A stretch of DNA of 64,000 bases from Exiguobacterium sp. TNDT2 (GTDB lineage: Bacteria; Bacillota; Bacilli; Exiguobacteriales; Exiguobacteriaceae). Of the stretch, positions 1-8,187 are shown in pieces; within the stretch, counting starts at the first letter, position 1; each line of letters starts with the position of its first letter. Under the pieces are notes generated by a model. It ran no database searches and was not told where the DNA came from. It worked only from the letters and a program-made list of their open reading frames with translations. Location of the stretch: NCBI RefSeq assembly GCF_003331145.1, contig NZ_QLVE01000002.1, positions 1 through 64,000 on the forward strand, read 5' to 3'. Position numbers and translations under genes: made by a program.

Positions 1-9
1 TTACTTGAC

Positions 10-57
10 TTTAAGTTCTTATGAACTTAAATTAATCATATAGAGTTCATGTGAACT
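10..57 (+). promoter_or_regulatory. Promoter region with two operator-like dyads before the TerC gene
   Basis: Two inverted repeats precede the gene. The first has 9-bp arms (10-18 and 23-31) around TTAT. The second is a perfect 14-bp palindrome (44-57) with core AGTTCA-TG-TGAACT. Both share the half-site AGTTC. A -35-like TTGACT at 5-10 and a weak -10-like TTAAAT at 28-33 would place the first dyad across the promoter. Repression by an unidentified dimeric regulator is inference; the regulator is not in view. Confidence 0.5.
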
Positions 58-76
58 TAAAAAGGAGGAATTGTTG

Positions 77-994
77 TTGACCCTGCTCATCGCCTTTTTG
101 GCACTCGTCATCTTCATGCTCGCACTTGACCTCGGGGTGTTCCACCGCAAGGCACACGAAGTCTCGCTCCGTGAGGCATGGATTTGGACGTTCGTCTGGA
201 TTGGGATTGCTCTCGCGTTCGGTGGATGGTTGTTTTACTCACAAGGTGGCACGGCCGCGACCGAATATGCGAGCGTCTACTTCATCGAGAAAGCACTCGC
301 CATCGATAACGTGTTCGTCTTCTCGCTCGTATTCGCCTACTTCGCGATTCCGCTCAAGTATCAACACAAAGTATTATTCTGGGGCATTCTCGGAGCAATC
401 TTCTTCCGGGCCGTCTTCATCGTTGCCGGGGTATCCCTGTTGGAGAATTTCGGTTGGGTCTACTACGTGTTCGGTGCCTTCCTCGTCTACACAGGTTGGA
501 TGATGTTCAAGAATATCGGCAAAGACGAGTCGCTCGAAGAGAACAAGACGATTCGTTGGCTCGAGCGCCGCTTGCCGATCACGCAAGACATCTCGTCTGG
601 TAAGTTCACGAAACGTATCAACGGCAAACTGTTTTTCACACCGCTCTTCATCGCGCTCATCTTTATCGAAATTTCAGATATCGTCTTCGCCGTCGACTCG
701 GTCGCGGCCAGTTTCGCCTACTCGCGTGACCCGTATATCATCTTCTATGCGAACATCATGGCGATTCTTGGACTCCGTAGCCTCTACTTCGTCCTTGCTA
801 ACTTGATTGACCGCTTCTACTACTTGAAGCACGGGCTCAGCTTCATGCTTGTCTTCATCGGGACGAAGATGATTTTCGGCGATGTGTACAAGATGCCGAT
901 TTGGATGTCGCTCGGGACAATTGTGCTCGTCATCTTAATTAGCGTCGTCTATAGTTTCTACAAAACGAAACCAAATCAACAGACGAACGTATAA
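77..994 (+). CDS. TerC family integral membrane protein (likely manganese exporter type)
   Basis: About 305 residues of mostly hydrophobic sequence with several membrane helices. It carries the two TerC signatures: EKALAIDNVFVFSLVF (around residue 70) and an EISDIVFAVDSVAA segment (around residue 200), whose acidic residues are thought to bind metal in the membrane. TerC proteins were named for tellurite resistance; Bacillus members (MeeF, MeeY) export manganese and help load secreted metalloenzymes. Three TTG codons follow one another at 71, 74 and 77; AGGAGG at 63-68 has best spacing to the TTG at 77. The gene stands alone. Two dyads lie upstream, so metal-dependent control is plausible but not shown. 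Confidence 0.85.
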   Translation: MTLLIAFLALVIFMLALDLGVFHRKAHEVSLREAWIWTFVWIGIALAFGGWLFYSQGGTAATEYASVYFIEKALAIDNVFVFSLVFAYFAIPLKYQHKVLFWGILGAIFFRAVFIVAGVSLLENFGWVYYVFGAFLVYTGWMMFKNIGKDESLEENKTIRWLERRLPITQDISSGKFTKRINGKLFFTPLFIALIFIEISDIVFAVDSVAASFAYSRDPYIIFYANIMAILGLRSLYFVLANLIDRFYYLKHGLSFMLVFIGTKMIFGDVYKMPIWMSLGTIVLVILISVVYSFYKTKPNQQTNV

Positions 995-1084
995 CAAAAG
1001 GGAGACGTGCTAGCCTCCCAGGTGTATCACTTCTCAATTGTGGGTAAACCTTTAGTCTAGCAAACACAGAAAAGGTGGTTATGC

Positions 1085-1258
1085 ATGTTTGACCGTATGG
1101 GTGATGTGAGTATTGGACTCGTCTTCGGGATCGTGTTGATGCTTCTGTTCAACAGTCCATGGGGACTTGGCGTCGGCGTGATGTTAGGAATCTTTTTCCT
1201 CGTCGCACCGCGCTCGACAAACCGCCGTACTAGAAACTATATACCGCAGACAGACTAA
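1085..1258 (+). CDS. Small membrane protein, 57 aa
   Basis: An ATG at 1085 follows a GGTGG ribosome site (about 1075-1079) and opens 57 codons ending at TAA 1256-1258. One hydrophobic segment (about residues 9-42) contains NSPWGLGVGVMLGIFF, followed by a basic tail rich in Arg. A strong terminator overlaps its stop codon, which supports it being a real transcription unit. The pattern of a short turn followed by GLGVGV and IFF resembles the two tandem small proteins at 22495 and 22691. No function is recognised. Confidence 0.6.
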   Translation: MFDRMGDVSIGLVFGIVLMLLFNSPWGLGVGVMLGIFFLVAPRSTNRRTRNYIPQTD

Positions 1259-1283
1259 ACCGGGGCACATGCTTCGGTTTTTC
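1257..1283 (+). terminator. Rho-independent terminator
   Basis: AAACCG (1257-1262) pairs with CGGTTT (1275-1280). The stem continues through two G-U and two G-C pairs to a 4-nt ACAT loop and is followed by a short T run to 1282. It closes the small membrane protein gene. Confidence 0.8.
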
Positions 1284-1318
1284 TTCTGTATACTGGAGAA
1301 AACCCTTTAGGAGGAGCC

Positions 1319-1522
1319 ATGAATTATTCAATGACGGAACTGACGGAGGCGAAGCGGCAAATCGATTCGATTCTCCAAAAACTGAACGAGACGGTGAGGA
1401 CGCTCGAGGCGAAAGACTCCCCTGAGCGATACAAATCGCAGGTGACACTGGCGAAACGACGGATTGATGCCCTCACGTTAGCGTTATATCTGATCGAAGA
1501 GAAGCTTCACAAGGACTTGTGA
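1319..1522 (+). CDS. Hypothetical small helical cytosolic protein, 67 aa
   Basis: The ATG at 1319 has a strong AGGAGG site at 1309-1314. The 67-residue product is highly charged, with no signal peptide or membrane segment, and is predicted by eye to be two amphipathic helices (about residues 5-30 and 38-66) separated by a DSPERY turn, like a small coiled-coil hairpin. It sits alone between a terminator and the histidine kinase gene at 1654. I do not recognise a family. The clean ribosome site and codon use like its neighbours make it a likely real gene. Confidence 0.65.
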   Translation: MNYSMTELTEAKRQIDSILQKLNETVRTLEAKDSPERYKSQVTLAKRRIDALTLALYLIEEKLHKDL

Positions 1523-1653
1523 GAAATTTGGTTCAAATTCAAGAATTTTGCACATTTTGCACATTGTCGCATAGGCAATGCATACACGTTGCTTTACAAT
1601 TTCACTTGAAGGCGTTTTAGGAACGTTTCAGCAGAAGATAGGGGGCGACACCG

Positions 1654-2760
1654 ATGACACACAACCTTGAACCGATTGCTTCGTCTTTTTTTGAAGCGCA
1701 CGACGACACTCGACCTGATCCGACCGAGCGAGACTGGACGAAACCGGATGGATTTGTCCAATCCTTGCTCGACAAGTCGCAGGCGATGGTCTGCTTTTAT
1801 GAACCCGCGACGAATACGTTCTTAATGAATGAGAATTTGGCTCGACGCTTCGAGGTTTCGAAATCAAGCACGCTCGAGTCTTTTCTCGCGCGATGCCGGC
1901 AAATAGAAGTCGTACCGCGTGAACAGTTTGAGGCTTTCTTCCGCTCGATTTGCTCATCTGAGCCGGTCTCGACGCTCGAATGCTCGTTCGATACACATCT
2001 TTTTCAAGTCGTCCCATACTTTATCAATAACCCGGACAGCGTGTTCCTCACATGGTACGACCATACCGAGACACTTGAGTTATCTTTACGGAAAGAAGTG
2101 TTCCTCGCCGAGTTGTCACACGAGATTCGCACACCGTTGACGGCCATCAAAGGATTCACCGAACTGTTATTGCATCAACCGCTCACGCGTGAGAAGCAAG
2201 CGAATATGTTACGGCTGATTCAACAAGAGACTGAACGGCTCGAGCGGCTCGCCGATCATTATTTGGATTTTCAACGCCATGATGCGGTCGTGCTGAACGG
2301 ACACATGGACGACGTGTCCGTCTCCCACATGTTAGATGAAATTCTTGCGACATTTCACGCGACGACCGCAACCCATACCATTTCCATACAGATCGAGCCA
2401 GAAAACATGACCATCGTCGCTCATGCGGATCGGGTCAGACAATGTCTGCAAAATCTTATTCATAATGCGATCAAGTATTCACCGCAAGGCGGCAATGTGT
2501 CTATATCGGCGTTTGAAGAGGCACATGAGATAGTCATTCAAATCCGTGATGAAGGCATCGGCATCCCAGCAGACGCGTTGCCTAAATTGTTTGAACGTTA
2601 CTATCGAGTCGAATCGGAGGCTCACCGTGCCATCAAAGGGACCGGGCTCGGACTTCAAATTTGTAAACAATGCATGGACGCCCACGGCGGGAGTATCCAC
2701 GTTGAATCGGTCGCTGGCATCGGATCCACGTTCACCTTGCGTTTTCCACGACGCTTCTAA
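1654..2760 (+). CDS. Soluble PAS-domain sensor histidine kinase
   Basis: The 368-residue kinase has no membrane segment. Residues 30-140 look like a degenerate PAS domain, residues 148-215 the HisKA dimerisation domain with phospho-acceptor His156 in SHEIRTPLTAIKG, and the rest the ATP-binding domain with N box HNAIKYSPQGG, G1 DEGIGIP and G2 GTGLGL. AGGGGG at 1640-1645 precedes the ATG by 8 nt. No response regulator gene adjoins it, so it is an orphan. It is a close paralogue in layout and motifs of the kinase at 16074, which is also soluble and orphan. The ligand and partner are unknown. Confidence 0.9.
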   Translation: MTHNLEPIASSFFEAHDDTRPDPTERDWTKPDGFVQSLLDKSQAMVCFYEPATNTFLMNENLARRFEVSKSSTLESFLARCRQIEVVPREQFEAFFRSICSSEPVSTLECSFDTHLFQVVPYFINNPDSVFLTWYDHTETLELSLRKEVFLAELSHEIRTPLTAIKGFTELLLHQPLTREKQANMLRLIQQETERLERLADHYLDFQRHDAVVLNGHMDDVSVSHMLDEILATFHATTATHTISIQIEPENMTIVAHADRVRQCLQNLIHNAIKYSPQGGNVSISAFEEAHEIVIQIRDEGIGIPADALPKLFERYYRVESEAHRAIKGTGLGLQICKQCMDAHGGSIHVESVAGIGSTFTLRFPRRF

Positions 2761-2761
2761 A

Positions 2762-2801
2762 AAAGAGAAGGATTTGGTCATGCGACCAAATCCTTCTCTT
2801 T
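2762..2801. terminator. Bidirectional terminator
   Basis: A perfect 18-bp stem (2762-2779 with 2784-2801) around loop ATGC, flanked by A and T runs, sits between the convergent kinase and HxlR genes. The right arm reaches the stop codon of the minus-strand gene. Confidence 0.9.
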
Positions 2802-3126
2802 ATGAGCGAGCGGATGCTTGCGTCTGTCCGCTTCTTTCGTATTCCCACCGTGCCAACTGTTCTAAAATCGGATAAAGGGACTCCCCTTCCTCTGATAATC
2901 GATATTCGACCCGGGGCGGAATCTCTGAGTAGACGGTACGGATGATCAATCCGTCTTGTTCGAGCTCCCGCAACTGACGGGTCAATGTTCGCGGGGTCGC
3001 TTGCGGGAACAGGCGGCAGATTTCATTGAACCGCTTCACGCCGAGCGTGCCGAGCCGATGCAGAATCAACATCTTATATTTCCCGGAAACTTTTTGGACA
3101 ATCGTTTCGACAGGACACGTTTCCAT
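2800..3126 (-). CDS. HxlR family transcriptional regulator
   Basis: The 108-residue winged-helix protein matches the HxlR family in length and layout: N-terminal CPVE motif with Cys4, the helix pair KYKMLILHRL, recognition region TPRTLTRQLRELEQDGLI and wing PPRVEYRLSEEG. Cys near the N-terminus is the redox-sensing residue in the Bacillus relatives YodB and HypR, so a thiol or quinone sensor is plausible. The gene diverges from an NAD(P)-binding protein, with a long inverted repeat between them (3174-3207), the usual arrangement for HxlR regulators controlling a neighbouring reductase. Signal specificity cannot be told from sequence. Confidence 0.88.
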   Translation of the reverse strand: METCPVETIVQKVSGKYKMLILHRLGTLGVKRFNEICRLFPQATPRTLTRQLRELEQDGLIIRTVYSEIPPRVEYRLSEEGESLYPILEQLARWEYERSGQTQASARS

Positions 3127-3173
3127 GGAACCACTCCTTCAGTATCTTTGAGGATAGTATACGTCAAATTTGT

Positions 3174-3207
3174 GCGTACTTGTATTCTTGTACATAAACA
3201 AGTACGC
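3174..3207. promoter_or_regulatory. Operator-like inverted repeat between HxlR regulator and reductase
   Basis: GCGTACTTGT (3174-3183) and ACAAGTACGC (3198-3207) form perfect 10-bp arms around a 14-nt spacer that itself holds a TTGTACA core. It lies in the divergent intergenic region, about 35 nt upstream of the reductase start. It is the best candidate binding site for the adjacent HxlR protein; binding is inference. Confidence 0.65.
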
Positions 3208-3240
3208 TAGAGATATCTACTAGACAAAGGAGTGAATGTG

Positions 3241-3870
3241 ATGCATATCGCAGTATTCGGAGGCAGCGGACGGACGGGGCGTGAATTGATCACTCAGGCT
3301 CTCGCCCATGGTCATCATGTCAAAGCGCTAGTCAGAAGTCCGGAAAAACTTGATTTGACTCATGACCGGTTGACGATTGTGAAAGGAGACGCCGAAAACC
3401 GGGATGATGTTTTCCGGACCGTTGAAGGAACGGATGCGGTCCTGATGGCTCTCGGCCACACGAAGACATCGAACAAGGACGTATTGGAACAAGCGACATC
3501 CCATGTCGTTGCCGCCATGCATGCGTACAACGCGACACGCGTCGTCAATTTGACAGGTGCGACGGTCAAAGTACCGAAAGACGTCAAACAGAAACTCATC
3601 AGCCGGTTCGCCGAGACGCTCATGAAGACGTTCGCGGGCGATTTACTGCGCGACAGTTACATCCAAAAAGGGATTCTCGAGGCAAGCGGTCTCGAATGGA
3701 CGATTGTCCGTGGCCCCTACTTATTAGAAGGACCTATGACCGGAACGTATCGGACCGGTTATTTCGCGTTTGACAAGCCGATGATTGACCGGGCCGACGT
3801 CGCCCATTTCATGTTGCGCGAACTTGAAGAGCGTCAATACGTGCACGAATATCCGCTAATCGGAAACTAA
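3241..3870 (+). CDS. NAD(P)-binding SDR-like protein (YwnB type)
   Basis: The product starts MHIAVFGGSGRTGREL, an atypical-SDR dinucleotide-binding glycine motif, and continues as a single Rossmann domain of 209 residues with no obvious catalytic YxxxK, like the SDR_a5/NmrA-type reductases and flavin reductases. A GTG at 3232 lies inside the AAAGGAG ribosome site (3226-3232), so the ATG at 3241 is chosen. It diverges from an HxlR regulator and is probably induced by electrophile or quinone stress, by analogy with such pairs; the substrate is unknown. A strong terminator follows immediately. Confidence 0.8.
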   Translation: MHIAVFGGSGRTGRELITQALAHGHHVKALVRSPEKLDLTHDRLTIVKGDAENRDDVFRTVEGTDAVLMALGHTKTSNKDVLEQATSHVVAAMHAYNATRVVNLTGATVKVPKDVKQKLISRFAETLMKTFAGDLLRDSYIQKGILEASGLEWTIVRGPYLLEGPMTGTYRTGYFAFDKPMIDRADVAHFMLRELEERQYVHEYPLIGN

Positions 3871-3905
3871 CAGACGTGGCCGCATTATTCGGCCACGTCT
3901 GTTTT
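3870..3905 (+). terminator. Terminator
   Basis: ACAGACGTGGCCG (3870-3882) pairs perfectly with 3890-3902 around a 7-nt loop and is followed by TTTT. The 3' end of the opposing DUF305 gene, including its stop, is encoded inside this hairpin. Confidence 0.9.
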
Positions 3906-4388
3906 CGCTTCAGATTCCACGTTCGCTTTCGCTTCTTCCTCTTCTTTCTCCAACTCTTCAATCAATCGCTTCATCTCAGCGATTTCCCGTTCTTGCGCTT
4001 TGATGATCTCTTCTGACAACTGTTTCACGCGTGGGTCCTCGATCTCCGCCCGTTCGCTCGTCAAGATGGCGATCGAGTGGTGCGGGATCATCGCTTTCAT
4101 CCAACTGACGTCATCGACCGTCGTCTGACTGCGGACGAGCCATAGCGAGAGTCCGAACACGAGCGCGCTCGCTCCCAAGATGACGGCGTTCAACTTCTTG
4201 TTCTTGTACATGCCCCACATGAACAGCAACATGACGAACGCCATGACCGAACCCATGATGAGCGCCATGTACAGACGCGTCTGACTGAAGAAGATGTGGT
4301 CGAATTGGAACACGTTCAAATACATGAGCCAATACATAAGAAACGTCGACACAAGAATCATCAAGCCGAATTTTGCGTAAGGTTTCAT
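3885..4388 (-). CDS. Membrane-anchored DUF305 protein
   Basis: The 167-residue protein has three predicted membrane helices (about residues 7-27, 38-58, 69-85) followed by a DUF305 domain containing SWMKAMIPHHSIAI (the paired His are the family signature) and a Glu-rich coiled tail. DUF305 proteins recur beside copper and other metal-resistance genes, and a copper efflux ATPase lies 5 kb away. The last residues and the stop codon are encoded within the terminator of the convergent reductase gene, an economical overlap. The exact role is unknown. Confidence 0.75.
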   Translation of the reverse strand: MKPYAKFGLMILVSTFLMYWLMYLNVFQFDHIFFSQTRLYMALIMGSVMAFVMLLFMWGMYKNKKLNAVILGASALVFGLSLWLVRSQTTVDDVSWMKAMIPHHSIAILTSERAEIEDPRVKQLSEEIIKAQEREIAEMKRLIEELEKEEEEAKANVESEAKTDVAE

Positions 4389-4563
4389 TTGTCTCTCCTG
4401 CCTTTCTATTCATTTGCTGCTATGTATTCCTTTGCCTATTCTTTTTTCGTTAAAACCCTATGGTCCATCTCGTCGAGCGAGCATGTCTATCATTTCACTT
4501 CTTTTTCACAAACAGGGGCTATACTATCAAAATGGACTTTGCCGACAAAGGAGAAATCAAGAC

Positions 4564-6006
4564 GTGTTAAAAAACCTGCAAGACCTGTTGACAGAGCTGA
4601 AACAGCTCGTGACATGGACGTATTTAGATCACCCTGCCGAAACGATGATTGAGGGCATTTCCATCTCCTCAAAAGAAATTAAACAAAATTTTTTATTCGT
4701 CTGCATCTCGGGCTATCGCCATGACGGCCATGACTACGTGGACGAGGCGATCCATAACGGAGCGATCGCCATCATCGCCGAACGTCCGATCGAGGCCCGG
4801 GTGCCTGTCATCTATTGTAAAGATACGAAACTTGCTTTAGCTGAACTCGCCAGTGCGTTCTATGATTATCCGTCGACGCAACTGCGTCTGCATGGTGTCA
4901 CCGGGACGAACGGAAAAACGACGACGACCGCGCTCGCGCATCAATTGTTCGACCGACTCGGCAGGTCAATCGGTTTGATCGGCACACTCGGTATCACGTA
5001 TGCCGGTCAGACGTTCGAGACGCCGAACACGACACCCGATTCGTTGACGATCCACCGCCACCTCCACGCCATGGTCAAGGCCGGCGTGACGGATTGCCTA
5101 ATTGAAGTCTCGTCCCAAGCCATCGCGGAGGGACGCATCTTCAGTCTCTCCTTCGACACGACCTCATTTCTCAATCTGTCGCACGACCATTTGGACTATC
5201 ACGGTACGATGGAGACGTATGCGCACACGAAAGCTCAATTGTTCGCGCAATTGTCAGATTCGGGTTGCGGCATCTTCAACGGTGACGACCCGTATCATGC
5301 GCTCATGCGGTCCGTCGCACCCCCTCACGCGAGGCGGTTCATGTTCAGCCGCCATTCCTCCACAGCCGATTTATTCGGTCAGACGGAATATGACCGGCTT
5401 ATCGTTCGTATGGACGGAGAGACGGCGTCATCTGCGCTCCCGTTCCAAGAAGGCTATAACCTTGATAACATGTTGTGTGCGATCAGTATCATCCATCAGT
5501 CGGGAATCCCCTTACAAAAAATTACCCCTCACCTCTCGAATTTGAGCTTACCGAGCGGTCGACTCGAGAAAGTGACGGGCATCTCGACACCAATCTATAT
5601 CGACTACGGGCACACCCCGGATGCCATTGAAAAAGTCGTGACGTCACTCACGACCCGTCATTCTCGTGTGCTCGTGTTACTTAGCGCCGCCGGTGAACGG
5701 GACCGGATGAAACGTCGGATGATGACCGATGTGGTCGCTGTTTCAAGCGCCGACTTCATCTTGACGGTCCATGACCCGCGTCATGAAGATCCCCAGCAAA
5801 TCCTTGACGACTTAGCGGATGGTCAGTCTGCCGAACTCGCCCGTTTTGACGAGCGCGAAGAAGCCATCCGTTTCTTCTGCGAGCGGATGGTAGACTATGA
5901 CTGTGGGGTTCTGTTCGGAAAAGGACATGACCGTGTCGAGCGCATACAAGACGAGCTTGTGCCGTTCGACGAAGCCGGACTTGTCCGACGATTCTTTCGC
6001 CCTTGA
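4564..6006 (+). CDS. MurE-type UDP-MurNAc-peptide ligase (stand-alone)
   Basis: A GTG at 4564, 10 nt after AAAGGAG (4547-4553), gives 480 residues, the usual MurE length; a longer in-frame start at 4414 has no ribosome site. Domains in order: UDP-binding N-terminus, ATP-binding GVTGTNGKTTT (111-121), DYHGTMETYAHTKAQLF with the expected carbamylated Lys223, and a C-terminal domain. MurE adds the third stem-peptide residue; specificity tracks a DNPR (diaminopimelate) or DNPA-type (lysine) motif. Here the site reads HDPR (403-406). It lies outside any cell-wall cluster, so it may be a second ligase. Its amino-acid substrate is uncertain. Confidence 0.82.
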   Translation: MLKNLQDLLTELKQLVTWTYLDHPAETMIEGISISSKEIKQNFLFVCISGYRHDGHDYVDEAIHNGAIAIIAERPIEARVPVIYCKDTKLALAELASAFYDYPSTQLRLHGVTGTNGKTTTTALAHQLFDRLGRSIGLIGTLGITYAGQTFETPNTTPDSLTIHRHLHAMVKAGVTDCLIEVSSQAIAEGRIFSLSFDTTSFLNLSHDHLDYHGTMETYAHTKAQLFAQLSDSGCGIFNGDDPYHALMRSVAPPHARRFMFSRHSSTADLFGQTEYDRLIVRMDGETASSALPFQEGYNLDNMLCAISIIHQSGIPLQKITPHLSNLSLPSGRLEKVTGISTPIYIDYGHTPDAIEKVVTSLTTRHSRVLVLLSAAGERDRMKRRMMTDVVAVSSADFILTVHDPRHEDPQQILDDLADGQSAELARFDEREEAIRFFCERMVDYDCGVLFGKGHDRVERIQDELVPFDEAGLVRRFFRP

Positions 6007-6079
6007 ACGACAAGGAGAACATAATCGGAGTCTCGAAATTGTTAGGAGTGATGAATCTATGAAGAAAGGGGGGCAACCG

Positions 6080-6757
6080 ATGAACATCCTGATTGTCGAT
6101 GACGAAGCAAAAATGAGGCGGCTCCTCCGTCTATTTCTCGAAGGGGACGGCTACACCTGCATCGAGGCCGCAGACGGACAAGAAGCGATGGAGCTGCTTT
6201 CTGAGCGTCCGGACTTGGTCATGTTAGACATCATGATGCCCGGTGTCGACGGAATCACATTGTGTCGCCAAATCAAAGCGCTCGACGCGGAACTTCCTGT
6301 CGTCTTATTAACGGCTCGCTCAGACAGCGAGACGACGATTCGTGGGTTGGACGCGGGAGCCGACGATTATGTCACGAAACCGTTCGAAGGAAATGTACTC
6401 CTAGCCCGAATTCGTGCGGTGTTGCGACGGAGCCGCGTCACGAATGTGAATTATGGACAATTGCGTTATGAAGAAACGAGCGGGCGCATCCTCTATCAAG
6501 AACAAGAAGTCGTCATGACGCCGAAAGCGACGGCCATCTTAAAGTTGTTTCTGCAACATCCGAACCGGTTGTACAACCGGATGGATTTATACGACTTGGT
6601 GTGGCCATATTCGTCCGAGTCGGATCCGCGAACGGTCGATGCTCATATCCGCATGATTCGCGACAAGCTCGGCGAGGCTGGCTTCCCGATCGACGATTAT
6701 TTGAAGACGGTGTGGGGACGCGGTTATCGCTGGAGCGAGGAGCGGGCGGACTCATGA
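6080..6757 (+). CDS. OmpR/PhoB-family response regulator
   Basis: The ATG at 6080 follows AAAGGGGGG (6065-6073). The 225-residue product has a receiver domain with acidic pair D7-D8, phospho-acceptor D50 in MLDIMMPG, T78 and K100 in YVTKPF, then a winged-helix DNA-binding domain ending in the family hallmark VWGRGYRW. It overlaps the downstream kinase gene by ATGA, so the two are translationally coupled and surely cognate. Placement between a DUF305 gene and a copper ATPase suggests a CusRS-like metal-responsive pair, but this is inference from context. Confidence 0.92.
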   Translation: MNILIVDDEAKMRRLLRLFLEGDGYTCIEAADGQEAMELLSERPDLVMLDIMMPGVDGITLCRQIKALDAELPVVLLTARSDSETTIRGLDAGADDYVTKPFEGNVLLARIRAVLRRSRVTNVNYGQLRYEETSGRILYQEQEVVMTPKATAILKLFLQHPNRLYNRMDLYDLVWPYSSESDPRTVDAHIRMIRDKLGEAGFPIDDYLKTVWGRGYRWSEERADS

Positions 6758-8148
6758 CGTTTCGACGCAACAGCCTCCCGTTCCGGATCAGCCTGATTTT
6801 CTTATTGACGACGCTGTTGATTGAAGGCGTCTTGTTTTTATTGCTGTATCACACGCTCCTCGGTGAACGCGTCGTCGAAGAAATCGATCGGCTCGAGTCG
6901 CGGGCCGAGAGTCATGCGAGCGTACTCTCGATGAGCTTTGATGATGAGACGATTGGTCACGTCGCGACGATGGAAAGTGAGACCGACACGAAAGTCGCCA
7001 TCACCGCTCCCGATCATTCGATGTTACAGACGTCCAATCGATTCCCCGATCCGCTCGCGACGCTCGTTCAAAATGAAGCGAGTCGCGAAGACGTGAATGA
7101 AACGATCGTTCTCGAAAATGACTGGGAGAACGAACCGTATCTCGCCGTGCTGGCCCCGATTGACGCCATGGAGAGCGCGACACGCTACGGGTACGTGTAC
7201 ATGTTTCTCCCGACTGAGATCATTCATGAGATCAGTCATCGCCTTCAACTCCGGTTTCTTTACATCACTGGGATTGCGCTCGTCATCACCGTTTTGACGT
7301 TCGTTTTGCTTAGCCGTTTGATTTCCAATCCGATTCAGCTGTTGCGCCGAGCGACCGAGGATGTGTTGACGAATCCTGAGACGTTGACGCTCCCGACGAC
7401 TCGAGAGGATGAAATCGGGGAACTGGCCCGCTCGATTGAAGCGATGTCGCTCGAACTGGCTCGCCTCCGCAAAGAACGGAACCAATTTTTATCTGATCTC
7501 GCCCATGAGATTAAGACACCGCTCACGTATCTGCAAGGGTATGCCGAGATCGCGTCAAAACCGCAAACGCCAGAGCCTTTAAAAAAGCAGTCGATCCAAA
7601 CCATTCTTGAGGAGAGCCAAGCGCTGACCGAACTCGTCGAGAACGCGTTCCAGCTCGCCCAATTGGACGAGAACACGTTCACGTTGCATCGTGAAACTGT
7701 GCCTGCAAGTGAGTTATGCGAAGATTTACGCAGAGTGCTCGATACGATGTTCCGGGTGACGCCAATCGCTTTCAAAGCTCGGACCGATTGCGGCGCGACA
7801 GACGTCGCCCTTCAGTTAGATCGAAGCCGGATTTTGCAAGTGTTCCGTTCCATCGCCCACAATGCGATTGAACACAGCGAGGCAGGCCACGTCCAATTCG
7901 ATATGCAGCTTGCGGATGAGGCGCTTCACTTCAACATCCAAGACGACGGGAAAGGCATCCCACAAGAGGACCTGCCTCACATCTTTGACCGTCTGTATCG
8001 GGTCGAAAAATCACGTTCCCGTCGGACAGGAGGCAGCGGACTCGGACTCGCCATCGCCCATCAAATCATTCGTCTGCATGACGGTACGTTGACCGTCGCC
8101 TCCGACCAATCCGGGACGACGTTTACAATCACGCTTCCGCTCCACTAA
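6754..8148 (+). CDS. Membrane sensor histidine kinase, partner of the 6080 regulator
   Basis: The ATG at 6754 overlaps the regulator stop. The 464-residue kinase has TM1 (about residues 12-32), an extracytoplasmic sensor of roughly 130 residues, TM2 (168-188), a HAMP linker, HisKA with H251 in AHEIKTPLTYLQG, and an ATPase domain with HNAIEHSEAG, DDGKGIP and GSGLGLA. The sensor region has no obvious metal-ligand cluster, so the signal cannot be read from sequence. A strong terminator follows directly. Operon with the response regulator; the MurE-like gene ends 73 nt before the regulator start and may be co-transcribed. Confidence 0.92.
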   Translation: MTFRRNSLPFRISLIFLLTTLLIEGVLFLLLYHTLLGERVVEEIDRLESRAESHASVLSMSFDDETIGHVATMESETDTKVAITAPDHSMLQTSNRFPDPLATLVQNEASREDVNETIVLENDWENEPYLAVLAPIDAMESATRYGYVYMFLPTEIIHEISHRLQLRFLYITGIALVITVLTFVLLSRLISNPIQLLRRATEDVLTNPETLTLPTTREDEIGELARSIEAMSLELARLRKERNQFLSDLAHEIKTPLTYLQGYAEIASKPQTPEPLKKQSIQTILEESQALTELVENAFQLAQLDENTFTLHRETVPASELCEDLRRVLDTMFRVTPIAFKARTDCGATDVALQLDRSRILQVFRSIAHNAIEHSEAGHVQFDMQLADEALHFNIQDDGKGIPQEDLPHIFDRLYRVEKSRSRRTGGSGLGLAIAHQIIRLHDGTLTVASDQSGTTFTITLPLH

Positions 8149-8187
8149 AAATGGCCGGCCCCTGACTCAGGCGCCGGCCATTTTTTT
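8147..8187. terminator. Bidirectional terminator
   Basis: AAAAATGGCCGGC (8147-8159) pairs with GCCGGCCATTTTT (8173-8185). A and T runs on both sides serve the converging kinase and lipoprotein genes, whose stop codons it touches. Confidence 0.9.

Noticed and set aside
1000-1020. GGGAG/CTCCC hairpin after the TerC gene
   Set aside because: The stem is short, the loop is 10 nt and no T run follows, so I do not call a terminator.
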